DNA of 26,611 nt from an uncultured Eggerthellaceae bacterium (GCA_910584145.1 CAJTXX010000025.1:1-26611); one strand, 5' to 3'. Positions 1-7,885 are shown, numbered from the stretch's first letter. Notes: generated by a model from the sequence alone, not told the origin. Numbers and translations are program-made.

Positions 1-7
1 CCCAGGA

Positions 8-36
8 GGCCCGCCGCGCACCGCTGCGGGCCTTTT
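8..36 (+). terminator. Rho-independent terminator of an upstream gene
   Basis: A 7-bp perfect stem, GGCCCGC (8-14) with GCGGGCC (26-32), is followed by TTTT (33-36). It reads as the terminator of a gene lying left of the window on the + strand and insulates the ABC-F gene from it. Confidence 0.7.
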
Positions 37-124
37 CCATGTCGAGACCGCTCCGGGAGCCGCTGCCGGCGCCGGCGGCCGCTCAGCGGGCGCACCGTGG
101 GCGGAGCCGAAGCGCGCGATGCGC

Positions 125-130
125 TAGAAT
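125..130 (+). promoter_or_regulatory. -10 box (TAGAAT) for the ABC-F gene, probably leaderless
   Basis: TAGAAT, preceded by GC, ends nine bases before the ATG at 140. There is no purine-rich Shine-Dalgarno sequence between them, and a start point 7-10 bases after the box would fall at or just before the ATG. A TANNNT box this close to a start codon is the arrangement known for leaderless mRNAs in Actinobacteria. No -35 element is recognisable. Confidence 0.55.
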
Positions 131-139
131 GGCAACCCT

Positions 140-2164
140 ATGATCATGCAGATAGAGCACATATCGAAGACCTATCCCGGCCGCGAGCTGTTCAGCGACG
201 TGACGTTCAAGCTGGAAGCGGGCGACCGCCTCGCGCTCGTCGGCCCCAACGGAGCGGGCAAGACCACGCTCTTGCGCATCATAACCGGGCAGGAGGATGC
301 CGACGAGGGCCGCGTGGTGCTCGCGCGCGGCGTGCGCGTGGGCTACCTTGAGCAGGAAGCCATCGAGATGGGCGCCGAGCCCGTATTCGACGAGGTGATG
401 TCCGCGCAAGCCGAGGTGATGGATGCCGAGCGGCGCCTGCGCGAGCTGGAAGAGGCGCTGGGCGAGAGCCCCACTGCCGAGCAGCTGGCCGCCGCCGGCC
501 GCGCGCGCGACGCCTTCGAGATGCTGGGCGGCTACCGGCTGGAGGCGAAGGTGCGCGCGGTGCTGTTCGGTCTCGGCTTCGGCGAGGACGACCTGGCGCG
601 CCCGGTGAGCGAGTTCTCGGGCGGCTGGCAGATGCGCGTCGCGCTGGCGAAGCTGCTCACGCGCAACCCCGAGGTGCTGCTGCTGGACGAGCCTACGAAC
701 CACCTCGACCTTGAGTCGGTGCGGTGGCTTGAGGGCTTCCTGCGCACCTACGAGGGCACGGTCATCGTGGTCAGCCACGATCGCGCGTTCATGGACAACA
801 TGGTGGACCGCGTGGCCGAGGTGGCGAACGGCCATCTGAGCTTGTACAAGGGCAACTATTCCGCCTATATGAAAGCGCGCGAGGAGGCCCTCGAGCGCCT
901 GCGCATAGAGAAGCAGAAGCAGGATGAGGAGATAGCCAAGCTCGAAGCGTTCGTCGAGCGCTTCCGCTACAAGGCGTCGAAGGCCAAGCAGGCCCAAGAC
1001 CGGCTGCGGAAGCTCGAGCGCATCAAAGAGGAGCGCATCGTGCTGCCCGAGCAGCGCAAGAGCGTGCATTTCAACTTCCAGCAGCCGCCCCGCACCGGCG
1101 AAGAGGTCGTGCGCGGCGAGGGGCTGGTGAAGCGCTACGGCGACCATGCCGTCTACGACGGGATCGACTTCAAGCTATGGCGCGGCGACAAGGTGGCGCT
1201 CGTGGGCCCGAACGGCGCCGGGAAATCGACGCTGTTGAAGATGGTGGCGGGCGTGGTAGCGCCCGATGCGGGCACGATCGAGTACGGTGTGAACGTGAGC
1301 CTCACGTACTACGCGCAGCATCAGCTCGAGGAGCTGTGCGCCGGCAACACCGTGTTCCAAGAGCTCGACCATGCGGCGCCGGGGTGGAACATCTCCCAGG
1401 TGCGGTCGCTCTTGGGCGCGTTCCTGTTCCACGGCGATGATGTGGACAAGCGCGTCTCGGTGCTCTCGGGCGGGGAGAAGAGCCGCCTGGCGCTGGCGAA
1501 GATGCTCGTGGCGCCGAGCCCGCTGCTGTGCCTGGACGAGCCCACCAACCATCTGGATATATCGAGCGTGGACGTGCTCGAGCAGGCGTTGCAGGCATTC
1601 GACGGCACGCTGCTGTTCATCACGCACGACCGTCATCTGATACGCAGCGTGGCGAACCGCATCGTGGAGGTGGCCGACGGGAAGCTGACCGATTACGCCG
1701 GCGACTACGACTACTACCTCTATAAGTCGGGCCAGCTCGAGGGAAAGGGTGCGAGCGGCCCATCTATGGTGGACGAGATGTTCCCCCCAGAGGGCGCTCC
1801 TGCGGCCGCTGGGGCCGCAAAGGGCGCCTCTGCCGCCAGCGGCTCCCAAAAGGGCAGCGCGCCCAAGACCAAGGAGCAGAAGCGGCTTGAGGCCGAGGCG
1901 CGCAACCGCGCCCATGCTGCGACGAAGAGCGTGCGCAAGCGCATCGCCGCGCTCGATGCTCAGCTGGCGGCCGATAACGCCCGTATGGAGGAGCTGCTGG
2001 CCCTGATGGCCGACCCGAGCTTCTATATGAAGGAAGAGGGCACTGCTGATGCCATCGCCGAGCATGCGCAGCTGAAGAAGCGCATCGAGCAGGCGGAAGC
2101 GGAATGGTTCGACCTGAACGAGCAGCTGGAAGCCGCCCTCGCCGAACAGGAGAGCGGCAAGTAG
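140..2164 (+). CDS. ABC-F family ATPase (ribosome-associated type)
   Basis: This 674-residue soluble protein has two ABC ATPase domains in tandem and no membrane segments, the ABC-F pattern. Domain 1 shows Walker A GPNGAGKTT (35-43), signature FSGGWQMR (about 159) and Walker B LLLDEPTNHLD (about 180-190). A basic coiled-coil linker (about 246-304) matches the interdomain arm that reaches toward the ribosomal P/E site in the family. Domain 2 repeats GPNGAGKST (about 356-364), LSGGEKSR (about 443) and LCLDEPTNHLD (about 462-472). An Ala/Lys-rich spacer leads to a C-terminal coiled coil as in Uup-like members. Both Walker B motifs keep the catalytic glutamate. ABC-F proteins act as translation factors or ribosome protection factors; which subfamily this is cannot be settled by eye. 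ATG 140 was chosen, with ATG 146 as alternative; the nearby -10 box suggests a leaderless message. Confidence 0.93.
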   Translation: MIMQIEHISKTYPGRELFSDVTFKLEAGDRLALVGPNGAGKTTLLRIITGQEDADEGRVVLARGVRVGYLEQEAIEMGAEPVFDEVMSAQAEVMDAERRLRELEEALGESPTAEQLAAAGRARDAFEMLGGYRLEAKVRAVLFGLGFGEDDLARPVSEFSGGWQMRVALAKLLTRNPEVLLLDEPTNHLDLESVRWLEGFLRTYEGTVIVVSHDRAFMDNMVDRVAEVANGHLSLYKGNYSAYMKAREEALERLRIEKQKQDEEIAKLEAFVERFRYKASKAKQAQDRLRKLERIKEERIVLPEQRKSVHFNFQQPPRTGEEVVRGEGLVKRYGDHAVYDGIDFKLWRGDKVALVGPNGAGKSTLLKMVAGVVAPDAGTIEYGVNVSLTYYAQHQLEELCAGNTVFQELDHAAPGWNISQVRSLLGAFLFHGDDVDKRVSVLSGGEKSRLALAKMLVAPSPLLCLDEPTNHLDISSVDVLEQALQAFDGTLLFITHDRHLIRSVANRIVEVADGKLTDYAGDYDYYLYKSGQLEGKGASGPSMVDEMFPPEGAPAAAGAAKGASAASGSQKGSAPKTKEQKRLEAEARNRAHAATKSVRKRIAALDAQLAADNARMEELLALMADPSFYMKEEGTADAIAEHAQLKKRIEQAEAEWFDLNEQLEAALAEQESGK

Positions 2165-2211
2165 CCTCCTCTTTCGCGCTGTAAGCGCTCTACCCCGATC
2201 ATACCCACCAC

Positions 2212-2236
2212 GAGCGGCCCTGCGGGGCCGCTTCTC
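2212..2236 (+). terminator. Terminator of the ABC-F gene
   Basis: Stem AGCGGCCC (2213-2220) pairs with GGGCCGCT (2225-2232) around a TGCG tetraloop, followed by a weak TCTC tail. It lies about 50 bases after the ABC-F stop codon. Confidence 0.65.
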
Positions 2237-2253
2237 ATATCCCGGCTCCAAAG

Positions 2254-2353
2254 GAACCCAAAGGGACGAAGCAAATGCCACCTTTTCAGGAGAGCGCTCT
2301 TTTATGGTCGCGCGTCCGGGAAAAGGTGCCATTTGCTCCGTCCCTTTGGGTTC
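2254..2353. repeat. 34-bp imperfect inverted repeat, REP/MITE-like element
   Basis: The 34-base arm at 2254-2287 is the reverse complement of 2320-2353 except at two positions. Outer ends read GAACCCAAAGGGACG and CGTCCCTTTGGGTTC. The 32-base centre contains the perfect palindrome AGAGCGCTCT (2291-2300). No open reading frame lies inside. The sequence differs in character from neighbouring genes and sits between a terminator and a repeat-rich promoter, as expected of a small palindromic non-autonomous element. No target-site duplication is evident, and only one copy is present in this window, so mobility is inference. Confidence 0.7.
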
Positions 2354-2358
2354 TGGCG

Positions 2359-2384
2359 CCGTCCGATAGAGGGTTATCGGACGG
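2359..2384. repeat. Perfect 10-bp dyad, possible operator
   Basis: CCGTCCGATA (2359-2368) and TATCGGACGG (2375-2384) are exact reverse complements separated by six bases. The half-site resembles the CGTCCGAATA decamer repeated 40-165 bases downstream but with one A fewer, so it could be a dyad version of the same site. It lacks a T-run, which argues against a terminator. Confidence 0.5.
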
Positions 2385-2426
2385 TCATGAGGGTGGATGG
2401 GCGGTCAATTGTGGAGGAATGCGGTG

Positions 2427-2549
2427 CGACCGAATAAGATGCGTTACGACCGAATAGCGTCCGAATACAGGGGAAATAGACTGAATACGACCGAATAGCG
2501 TCCGAAAAATGTGTAGAAACGTCCGAATACGTCCAAAAACGTCCGAATG
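2427..2549 (+). promoter_or_regulatory. Helically phased array of nine CGNCCGAATA-type direct repeats
   Basis: Nine same-strand decamers start at 2427, 2447, 2458, 2478, 2488, 2499, 2520, 2530 and 2540. Five are CGACCGAATA or CGTCCGAATA variants ending in ATA without change (2427, 2447, 2458, 2488, 2520); the others differ by one or two bases (AGACTGAATA, CGTCCGAAAA, CGTCCAAAAA, CGTCCGAATG). Steps are 10-11 or 20-21 bp, so all sites face the same side of the helix. The array ends just before a likely -10 box and 80 bases before the start of the winged-helix regulator gene, which suggests cooperative binding of a regulator, perhaps that protein itself. The stretch is richer in A/T than its surroundings. 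Confidence 0.75.
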
Positions 2550-2551
2550 CG

Positions 2552-2560
2552 TGTTATCTT
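2552..2560 (+). promoter_or_regulatory. Possible extended -10 promoter for the regulator gene
   Basis: TGT followed by TATCTT (2555-2560) resembles an extended -10 element (TGN-TANNNT). The -35 position would fall at about 2532-2537, inside the last copies of the phased repeat array, so a protein bound there would touch or block RNA polymerase. The leader to the ATG at 2630 would be about 60 bases. Confidence 0.35.
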
Positions 2561-2629
2561 GTCCTTGCTCATCTGACGGACTTGAACAGCTCATCTCCAT
2601 CAGAGCACTCAGAGACAAGAGGTACGCAC

Positions 2630-3919
2630 ATGCTCGAACAACGTTCACATATGAGCACCGAGGACATGCGGTATCGCTGGCCCGTGCAAGCACCGCCCAT
2701 CACCGATCAGATGGATATGGACGCGCTCTGCTACGGCGCGGTCGCAGCGTATCGTGAAGCGTTCGACCGCATAGGCGACGACCATCCGTGGACGCGCCTT
2801 CCGGACGACGATTTCCTCATGCGCCTCAATGCGGCCTATCGGCCGTCCGCTTCGGACGATATCCGTCCCACCTGCGCTGGCGTGCTCATGTTCGGCTACG
2901 AGCATGAGATAGCGCAGCTGTATCCCGGATACGTCCTCGATTACCGGCGCGAGTCGAAGAACGGCTCGGTCACCAAGCGGATCGTCTCGAACGACGGGTC
3001 GTGGAGCGGCTGCCTCTTCGATTTCTGGCGGCAGGTATCCCCCTTGCTCTCTGAAGCGATGGGGGGACGTGCGCCCGATCGCTCCAAGGCCGACGATGAT
3101 TCCCTCGCTGCCGCGGCCAGGGAGGGGCTAGCGAATGCTCTCGCGCATTCAGACTATGCCGGCCGCAGGCATCTCGTCGTGGTGCAGCGCGCCGATCGCA
3201 TCGAGTTCTCGAACCCGGGCGGTCTGCGCGTTCGCGCCTCAGACGCGTTCGGGGGAGGCATCAGCGACCCGAGGAATCCCTATCTGATGAAGATGCTCGC
3301 TCTCATCGGTGCTTGCACTGGTGCGGGGCGGGGTCTGAGCATGGTGCGCCGCGCGAGCGAGAGAGCGGGCGTTCCTGAACCGGTGCTCTCGCAGCAATCG
3401 GCGCCCGATCGCACGACGCTCGTCGTGTTCGCGCCGGCATCGCCGCCTAAGCGCTCGGCGCAGGCGGCAGGACCAGAGCCGCCGCCGCTCGCGGATAAGC
3501 CGCCCGAGCCGGTGGCTGCCGTGCAAGCCTCGCCACCCGCACCAGCGGAGGGGGAGAGCGGGCTTGGCGAGGTGCAGGTGATACAGGCGGCTTTCGTGCC
3601 CCTGCAACCGCAACCAACGCAACCACAGCAGCAACAACCACAACAGCACCTGCAAGCGCAGCCGGCGCCCGCACGGACGCTCGGCGAGAGCGAGGCCGCG
3701 GTGACGCGCGCGATGTCGCAGGCATCCGACCCGGATGCTCGGGCGGCGCTGGCGCTGTTCCGTGATAAGAAGCGCATCAGGCGCTCTGACGTAGAAGAAC
3801 TCCTGGGCGTGGGCTCCACGAAGGCCAAGGCCGTCGTAGCCGCGCTCGTCTCAGACGGGATCATCAGCGCAGAAGGAGGTGGGCGCAGCACGTTGTATCG
3901 GCTGAAGGACGCGCTCTAG
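2630..3919 (+). CDS. GHKL-like ATP-binding protein with C-terminal winged helix (COG2865-type regulator)
   Basis: This 429-residue protein resembles the part of COG2865 (AlbA_2/HATPase_c_4) regulators that follows the AlbA domain. It has the segment PTCAGVLMFG, then an N-box-like REGLANALAHSDY with E165 and N169, NPGGL near 195, and RNPYLMK plus GAGRGL in place of the usual nucleotide-lid motifs. A disordered Pro/Gln-rich linker of about 100 residues follows. The C-terminal 55 residues (about 374-429) look like a winged helix (RRSDVEELLGVGSTKAKAVV). The N-terminal AlbA_2 domain normally found in this family appears to be missing. ATG 2630 was chosen because AAGAGG (2617-2622) sits seven bases upstream; an in-frame TTG at 2582 has no such site. 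The repeat array upstream suggests autoregulation. Its DNA target and signal are unknown. Confidence 0.75.
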   Translation: MLEQRSHMSTEDMRYRWPVQAPPITDQMDMDALCYGAVAAYREAFDRIGDDHPWTRLPDDDFLMRLNAAYRPSASDDIRPTCAGVLMFGYEHEIAQLYPGYVLDYRRESKNGSVTKRIVSNDGSWSGCLFDFWRQVSPLLSEAMGGRAPDRSKADDDSLAAAAREGLANALAHSDYAGRRHLVVVQRADRIEFSNPGGLRVRASDAFGGGISDPRNPYLMKMLALIGACTGAGRGLSMVRRASERAGVPEPVLSQQSAPDRTTLVVFAPASPPKRSAQAAGPEPPPLADKPPEPVAAVQASPPAPAEGESGLGEVQVIQAAFVPLQPQPTQPQQQQPQQHLQAQPAPARTLGESEAAVTRAMSQASDPDARAALALFRDKKRIRRSDVEELLGVGSTKAKAVVAALVSDGIISAEGGGRSTLYRLKDAL

Positions 3920-3925
3920 CGTCGA

Positions 3926-3962
3926 CGATGCGCATGGGCTGAGGGAACGGCTTTGCGCATCG
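3926..3962. other. Intergenic hairpin after the regulator gene
   Basis: CGATGCGCA (3926-3934) and TGCGCATCG (3954-3962) are perfect reverse complements with a 19-base loop. It follows the regulator stop by six bases and has no T-run, so it could be a weak transcription barrier or an RNA-stabilising 3' end. Confidence 0.4.
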
Positions 3963-3987
3963 GGGAATAGGGAAAAGACAGGCAGGA

Positions 3988-4015
3988 GCCGCCACAGGGA
4001 TAGGCGGCAGGAGGT
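3988..4015 (+). promoter_or_regulatory. Leader hairpin abutting a strong ribosome binding site
   Basis: GCCGCC (3988-3993) can pair with GGCGGC (4003-4008) around a nine-base loop. The strong Shine-Dalgarno AGGAGGT (4009-4015) begins at the next base and lies eight bases before the ATG at 4024. The octamer GGCAGGAG occurs at 3981 and again at 4006, so the helix and ribosome site are linked. A translational control role is possible but unproven. Confidence 0.4.
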
Positions 4016-4023
4016 TACTGACG

Positions 4024-7000
4024 ATGAAAACGCATGGTAAGCATGTAGCTGAGAGCAAACAGGGGATGGGAAGCAGGATGTTGGCCACCGCTTTGACGGC
4101 GGCGCTGACCATGTCCTCAGTGCCGATGACGGCGCTGGCGATGACCGACGAGGGAGCAGAGGACGAGGGAAGCGATGCTCTCCAAGCCGGATACGACAAG
4201 AACGCGGCGCTCGCTGCGCCGGGCGGTGCTGGTGCTGCCGCTGATGCGGATGACGGAAGAGCGCCGGATGCCCCGCCGGCTGCCGATGCTGACGACGCGA
4301 CGTCGTCCGGCGCGCAGCAGCCCGACGGCGCTCCCGCAGACGATGAGCTCGCGGCAGGCGAGGGTGAGGCCGCAGACGCTGCCGATGCCGACGCCGATGG
4401 CGCTGAGGCTTCCGAAGATGCCGGCGCAGCAGAGGCTGCCGCTCTCGTCGGCGAGGAGGATGGAGACGAAGGCGAGGAGGACGGCGAAGAGGAAGCGCAG
4501 AACGCTTGGATGCGCCCCGCAGAGGGTGCGAGCATCCCGCTTACTCGCGACAACAGCCGGTTCGTCTCTGAGACGGGCGTCTCTACCTATTACACCTATC
4601 CGGTGATGCAGGCGTGCACATCCACTCTGATCGACCTGCCGCAGATAACGGCGCATGGCACCAAGCCCGCCTCAGGCGTTGACTTCGCCGCCGAGCAGGG
4701 CGTGGCGGTAGCCGATATCGTGGCCGCTGATGTCGACCGGACGGATGCCAAGCCCGGCCCGAACAACCTCGACCCATCGTATGGGGACTCCTTCGGGAAC
4801 CACTATGTGTTCTGGAAGGCGAGCCTGCTCAGCTCCGCGGTCGGCTCGTCGCAGGCGCTGGGCAACAATTCCAGCCAGATCAAGAGCGGCCAGAACATCT
4901 CGCACATCCGCTACAACGCGAGCGCCGACGAAGGGCGCGGCAGCTGGGAGTGCACCGCCGACGGCTCGACGTGGACCGCATTCGAGGTGGGCAGCTCAAC
5001 GAATCAGCTCGTGTTCTACTACAAGCAGATCGCCTTCCTCGACGAGAACGTCAACCTGACCAACGACAACGACTACCGCCGCGCAGATGCCTGGAAGAAC
5101 AACACCGGCTATGGTCGCGACAACCAGGACGCGGTGTGCTTCCTGTATCAGCTCTACGACGAGAACGGCAACAAGATCGACATGCCCGCCTCGCAAGCGT
5201 ATTACTTCAGCCATGCGAACCCGCAAGAAGTGGTGGTGTCGCTCAGCTCGAAGCTGACCGATAAGTATGAGATAGCGAAGGTCAGCTGGGACAACTATCA
5301 GGAATACATCGCTGGCAGCAAGCTCTACACCGAGACATGCCCCGATTTCGAGATACCGCAGAAGTTCTCGATGCTCGCGAACGAGGAGGCCTCGCCGAAG
5401 TTCACCATCGACCTGACGCAGACGGCATGCGAGCACGAAGCGCACAGCGCGTGCACCGCTGAGCATCGCGGCCTGTATGGGGTCGGCATCATGGTGCGCG
5501 GCATACAAGGCGAGCAGAGCATCACAGTGAACTACTGGGGCGGCAAGACCGAGGACAGCTCCGTGCAGCTGGGCTCGCAGACCGTGAGCGTGGCCAGCAG
5601 CGGCGCATACGATTGGGACGCCGCCGGGTACGAGACCGCCAAAGAGCTGACGGTGAAGAGCGTCTTGTCGTACAACGGCGACGATGTCGAGCAGACCGTG
5701 CCGCTGACGCTGCCGGAGGCTTACGCGGGCTGCTATGACAACGACCCGTATGCTCGCGTGCTGGAAGGCAATGTGCTGAACCTGTATTTCGATGCCGATG
5801 TGCAGGATGCGCAGATCAGCTCCGATCCGGTCGTCAAGGTCTACGATGGCGAGGCGCTCCTGCCCGCAGAGCCCGTGATCGAGCTGCCTGACGGCTTCAC
5901 CTATACGCTCGACGAGGGCGCGCTCAGCGGCTCCCAGACGACGGTGGGCGAGAGCGAGCCTGTCCTCGATATGACGAAGGTGCACATCTTCAAGGGCGAG
6001 GGCGGCCCGGAGGTGACCAACATCTTCGATATCGGGCAGGACCTGGGGAGCATGGAGGTGGTGCCGCGCGAGATAGCCATCACGCCCGAGGACGCCGAGA
6101 AGACCTACGGCGAGCCCGACCCCGCATTCGCCGCACCCGCTGTCGAGCTCCTCTCAGACGATGACGGCAAGCCGGCCATCGTGGAGGGCGACGACCTGGA
6201 CATCACCGTGTTCCGTGCTGATGGTTCCGAGGATGTGAAGCGCGACGCTGACGGCAACGTGGTGGCGTACCCCGATGTCATCGAGGTCGGCTACACCGAT
6301 GACCCGAACTACCGCATCGTGGTGGACACGGCCGACTTCACCATCTGGCCGCAGAGCATCGACCCGGAGGATGCGGGCAACGACCGCGAGGATGGCAGAT
6401 ACCTGGCCGTGGTGGCCGACCCGCTCGCCGACATACCGTACAACGGGCAGGATAGCATCCCCGTGCGCGTGCCGGTGATGAAGGCAGACGGCGCGCAGGA
6501 TGCCCCGCAGCTCAAGCTCAACGAGGACTTCGTGGCCGTCTACGATGGCGATACGACGAACGTGACCGAGCGCGGCGTGTATGTGATGGTGGCCGGCAAG
6601 GGCAACTACACCGGCACCCTGACCATCAGAAACGATGCGCGCGAGGGCGGCGAGAGCTATCGGATAACCCCGGCGCCCGCGGTCATCTACGTTGACGATG
6701 CTGTGAAATACGTCGGCGAGGCTGACGAGGATGCGACAGCCGGTCGCGTGTTCGGCGGCACGGTCGAGGGCCTCATCGGCGACGACTCCTTAGGCGATAT
6801 ATCGTATGAGCGCACCAATGCGGGCATCGAAGATGCGGGCGTGTATGAGGATGTGCTGACAGCTGAGGTGGCTGATGCCAATGCGAACTACACCTACACG
6901 GTCGTGAACGGCACCTTCACCATCCTCCCGCTGCCCGGCGAGGGCGACCCTGTGCCGCCAACGCCGACCGACCCAGAGGGCCCCGAGGCGCCCGATGGCG

Positions 7001-7836
7001 AGGGTGAGGACCCCGTGGTCGACCCCGACCCCGAAGGCCCTGACGCACCCGAGGAGGAGAATTCCGTCATCATCTTCGGCAGCGACGGCACGCCCCATAC
7101 CGATGCGAACGATCTGGGCGGCCTCGGCTACCATAAGACCTACGACGGCCACGGGATATCCCCGAACGCCGCCGCCAAGAAGCCAGGCTCTACGCTCCTG
7201 TATTCCGTGAACGGCGGTCTGACCTGGACGCCGGAGAACCCCCGATTCACCGAAGCGGGCGACTACAAGGTATCCATCAAGGCGACCAACCCCGATTACG
7301 AGGATACCGCTCCGGTGGAGGTCGATATGACCATCGCGAAGCGCCCGGTCACCATCGTGGTGGATAGCGTCTCCAAGCAGTATGGCCAGACCGACCCCGC
7401 ATTCACCGGCACGCTCCCCGAGCTCGTGAACGAGGGCGATCTGGGCGAGATCAGCTTCAGCCGCACTAATGCCGACGAGGAAGTGGGCACCTACCCGCAG
7501 GCGATCACGGCCCATTACACCGAGAACCCGAACTATGAGGTGACGATCAGCCGCGGCACGCTGCACATCTCTCCGACTGAGAACGAGCCGTTCCTGGGCG
7601 GCATCCTCGGCGGGGGAGAGACCATCGGCGACGATGGCACGCCGCTGGCATCGCGCTTCGCCCCCTCGCACGATCATGGCTGCTGGGTGCACTGGTGGAT
7701 GATCCTAGGGCTGCTGCTGACCATCTTCGGCACCGCGGGCGCTGTGCTCAGGCGCATCAAGTGCATCCGCCGCATCGGCTCGATGGAAGGCGACGTGATG
7801 GAGAGCGCCGATCTGGCGAGCGCCAGCAGGAGCTGA
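4024..7836 (+). CDS. Large membrane-anchored surface protein with MBG (YGX-type) modules
   Basis: A 1270-residue exported protein. Residues 1-39 form a signal peptide with a basic start, a hydrophobic core and an A-L-A cleavage site before M40. Residues about 40-165 are a very acidic Ala/Asp/Glu-rich stretch. About 165-680 is an unrecognised extracellular region with several cysteines. MBG-type modules follow: KTYGEPDPAF near 690, a second weaker one near 885-970 ending in NYTYTVVNGTFTI, and a clear one near 1107-1185 with SKQYGQTDPAF and EVGTYPQAI. A Pro/Glu/Asp linker lies at about 974-1014, with another beta-rich module after it. A hydrophobic helix (about 1224-1244) followed by RRIKCIRR anchors the C-terminus; there is no LPXTG motif. 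MBG modules occur in bacterial surface adhesins, so an adhesive or envelope role is inferred. The strong AGGAGGT supports this start. Confidence 0.82.
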   Translation: MKTHGKHVAESKQGMGSRMLATALTAALTMSSVPMTALAMTDEGAEDEGSDALQAGYDKNAALAAPGGAGAAADADDGRAPDAPPAADADDATSSGAQQPDGAPADDELAAGEGEAADAADADADGAEASEDAGAAEAAALVGEEDGDEGEEDGEEEAQNAWMRPAEGASIPLTRDNSRFVSETGVSTYYTYPVMQACTSTLIDLPQITAHGTKPASGVDFAAEQGVAVADIVAADVDRTDAKPGPNNLDPSYGDSFGNHYVFWKASLLSSAVGSSQALGNNSSQIKSGQNISHIRYNASADEGRGSWECTADGSTWTAFEVGSSTNQLVFYYKQIAFLDENVNLTNDNDYRRADAWKNNTGYGRDNQDAVCFLYQLYDENGNKIDMPASQAYYFSHANPQEVVVSLSSKLTDKYEIAKVSWDNYQEYIAGSKLYTETCPDFEIPQKFSMLANEEASPKFTIDLTQTACEHEAHSACTAEHRGLYGVGIMVRGIQGEQSITVNYWGGKTEDSSVQLGSQTVSVASSGAYDWDAAGYETAKELTVKSVLSYNGDDVEQTVPLTLPEAYAGCYDNDPYARVLEGNVLNLYFDADVQDAQISSDPVVKVYDGEALLPAEPVIELPDGFTYTLDEGALSGSQTTVGESEPVLDMTKVHIFKGEGGPEVTNIFDIGQDLGSMEVVPREIAITPEDAEKTYGEPDPAFAAPAVELLSDDDGKPAIVEGDDLDITVFRADGSEDVKRDADGNVVAYPDVIEVGYTDDPNYRIVVDTADFTIWPQSIDPEDAGNDREDGRYLAVVADPLADIPYNGQDSIPVRVPVMKADGAQDAPQLKLNEDFVAVYDGDTTNVTERGVYVMVAGKGNYTGTLTIRNDAREGGESYRITPAPAVIYVDDAVKYVGEADEDATAGRVFGGTVEGLIGDDSLGDISYERTNAGIEDAGVYEDVLTAEVADANANYTYTVVNGTFTILPLPGEGDPVPPTPTDPEGPEAPDGEGEDPVVDPDPEGPDAPEEENSVIIFGSDGTPHTDANDLGGLGYHKTYDGHGISPNAAAKKPGSTLLYSVNGGLTWTPENPRFTEAGDYKVSIKATNPDYEDTAPVEVDMTIAKRPVTIVVDSVSKQYGQTDPAFTGTLPELVNEGDLGEISFSRTNADEEVGTYPQAITAHYTENPNYEVTISRGTLHISPTENEPFLGGILGGGETIGDDGTPLASRFAPSHDHGCWVHWWMILGLLLTIFGTAGAVLRRIKCIRRIGSMEGDVMESADLASASRS

Positions 7837-7851
7837 CCCGCACGACCCGAG

Positions 7852-7885
7852 GCCCTGCTCATATATAAGAGCATATGAGCAGGGC
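7852..7885. other. 13-bp perfect inverted repeat after the surface protein gene
   Basis: GCCCTGCTCATAT (7852-7864) and ATATGAGCAGGGC (7873-7885) are exact reverse complements with an eight-base loop. It begins 15 bases after the surface protein stop. Lacking a T-run it is not a classical terminator; it may end or stabilise the long transcript, or bind a regulator of the next gene. Confidence 0.6.

Noticed and set aside
1175..2332. 385-codon minus-strand open frame across the second half of the ABC-F gene
   Set aside because: No recognisable motif, composition typical of an antisense shadow, and it runs through the ABC-F terminator and the inverted-repeat element.
2427..2549. Phased repeats as a CRISPR array
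   Set aside because: Repeats are 10 bases with no spacer-sized gaps, and there are no cas genes.
2427..2549. Phased repeats as a plasmid iteron-type replication origin
   Set aside because: Iterons are usually about 20 bp and lie next to a replication initiator. The adjacent gene lacks initiator motifs and the surroundings are chromosomal housekeeping genes.
2385..2693. 102-codon minus-strand frame across the phased repeats
   Set aside because: Its repeated FGRI segments simply reflect the DNA repeats. There is no ribosome site, and it overlaps the regulator start.
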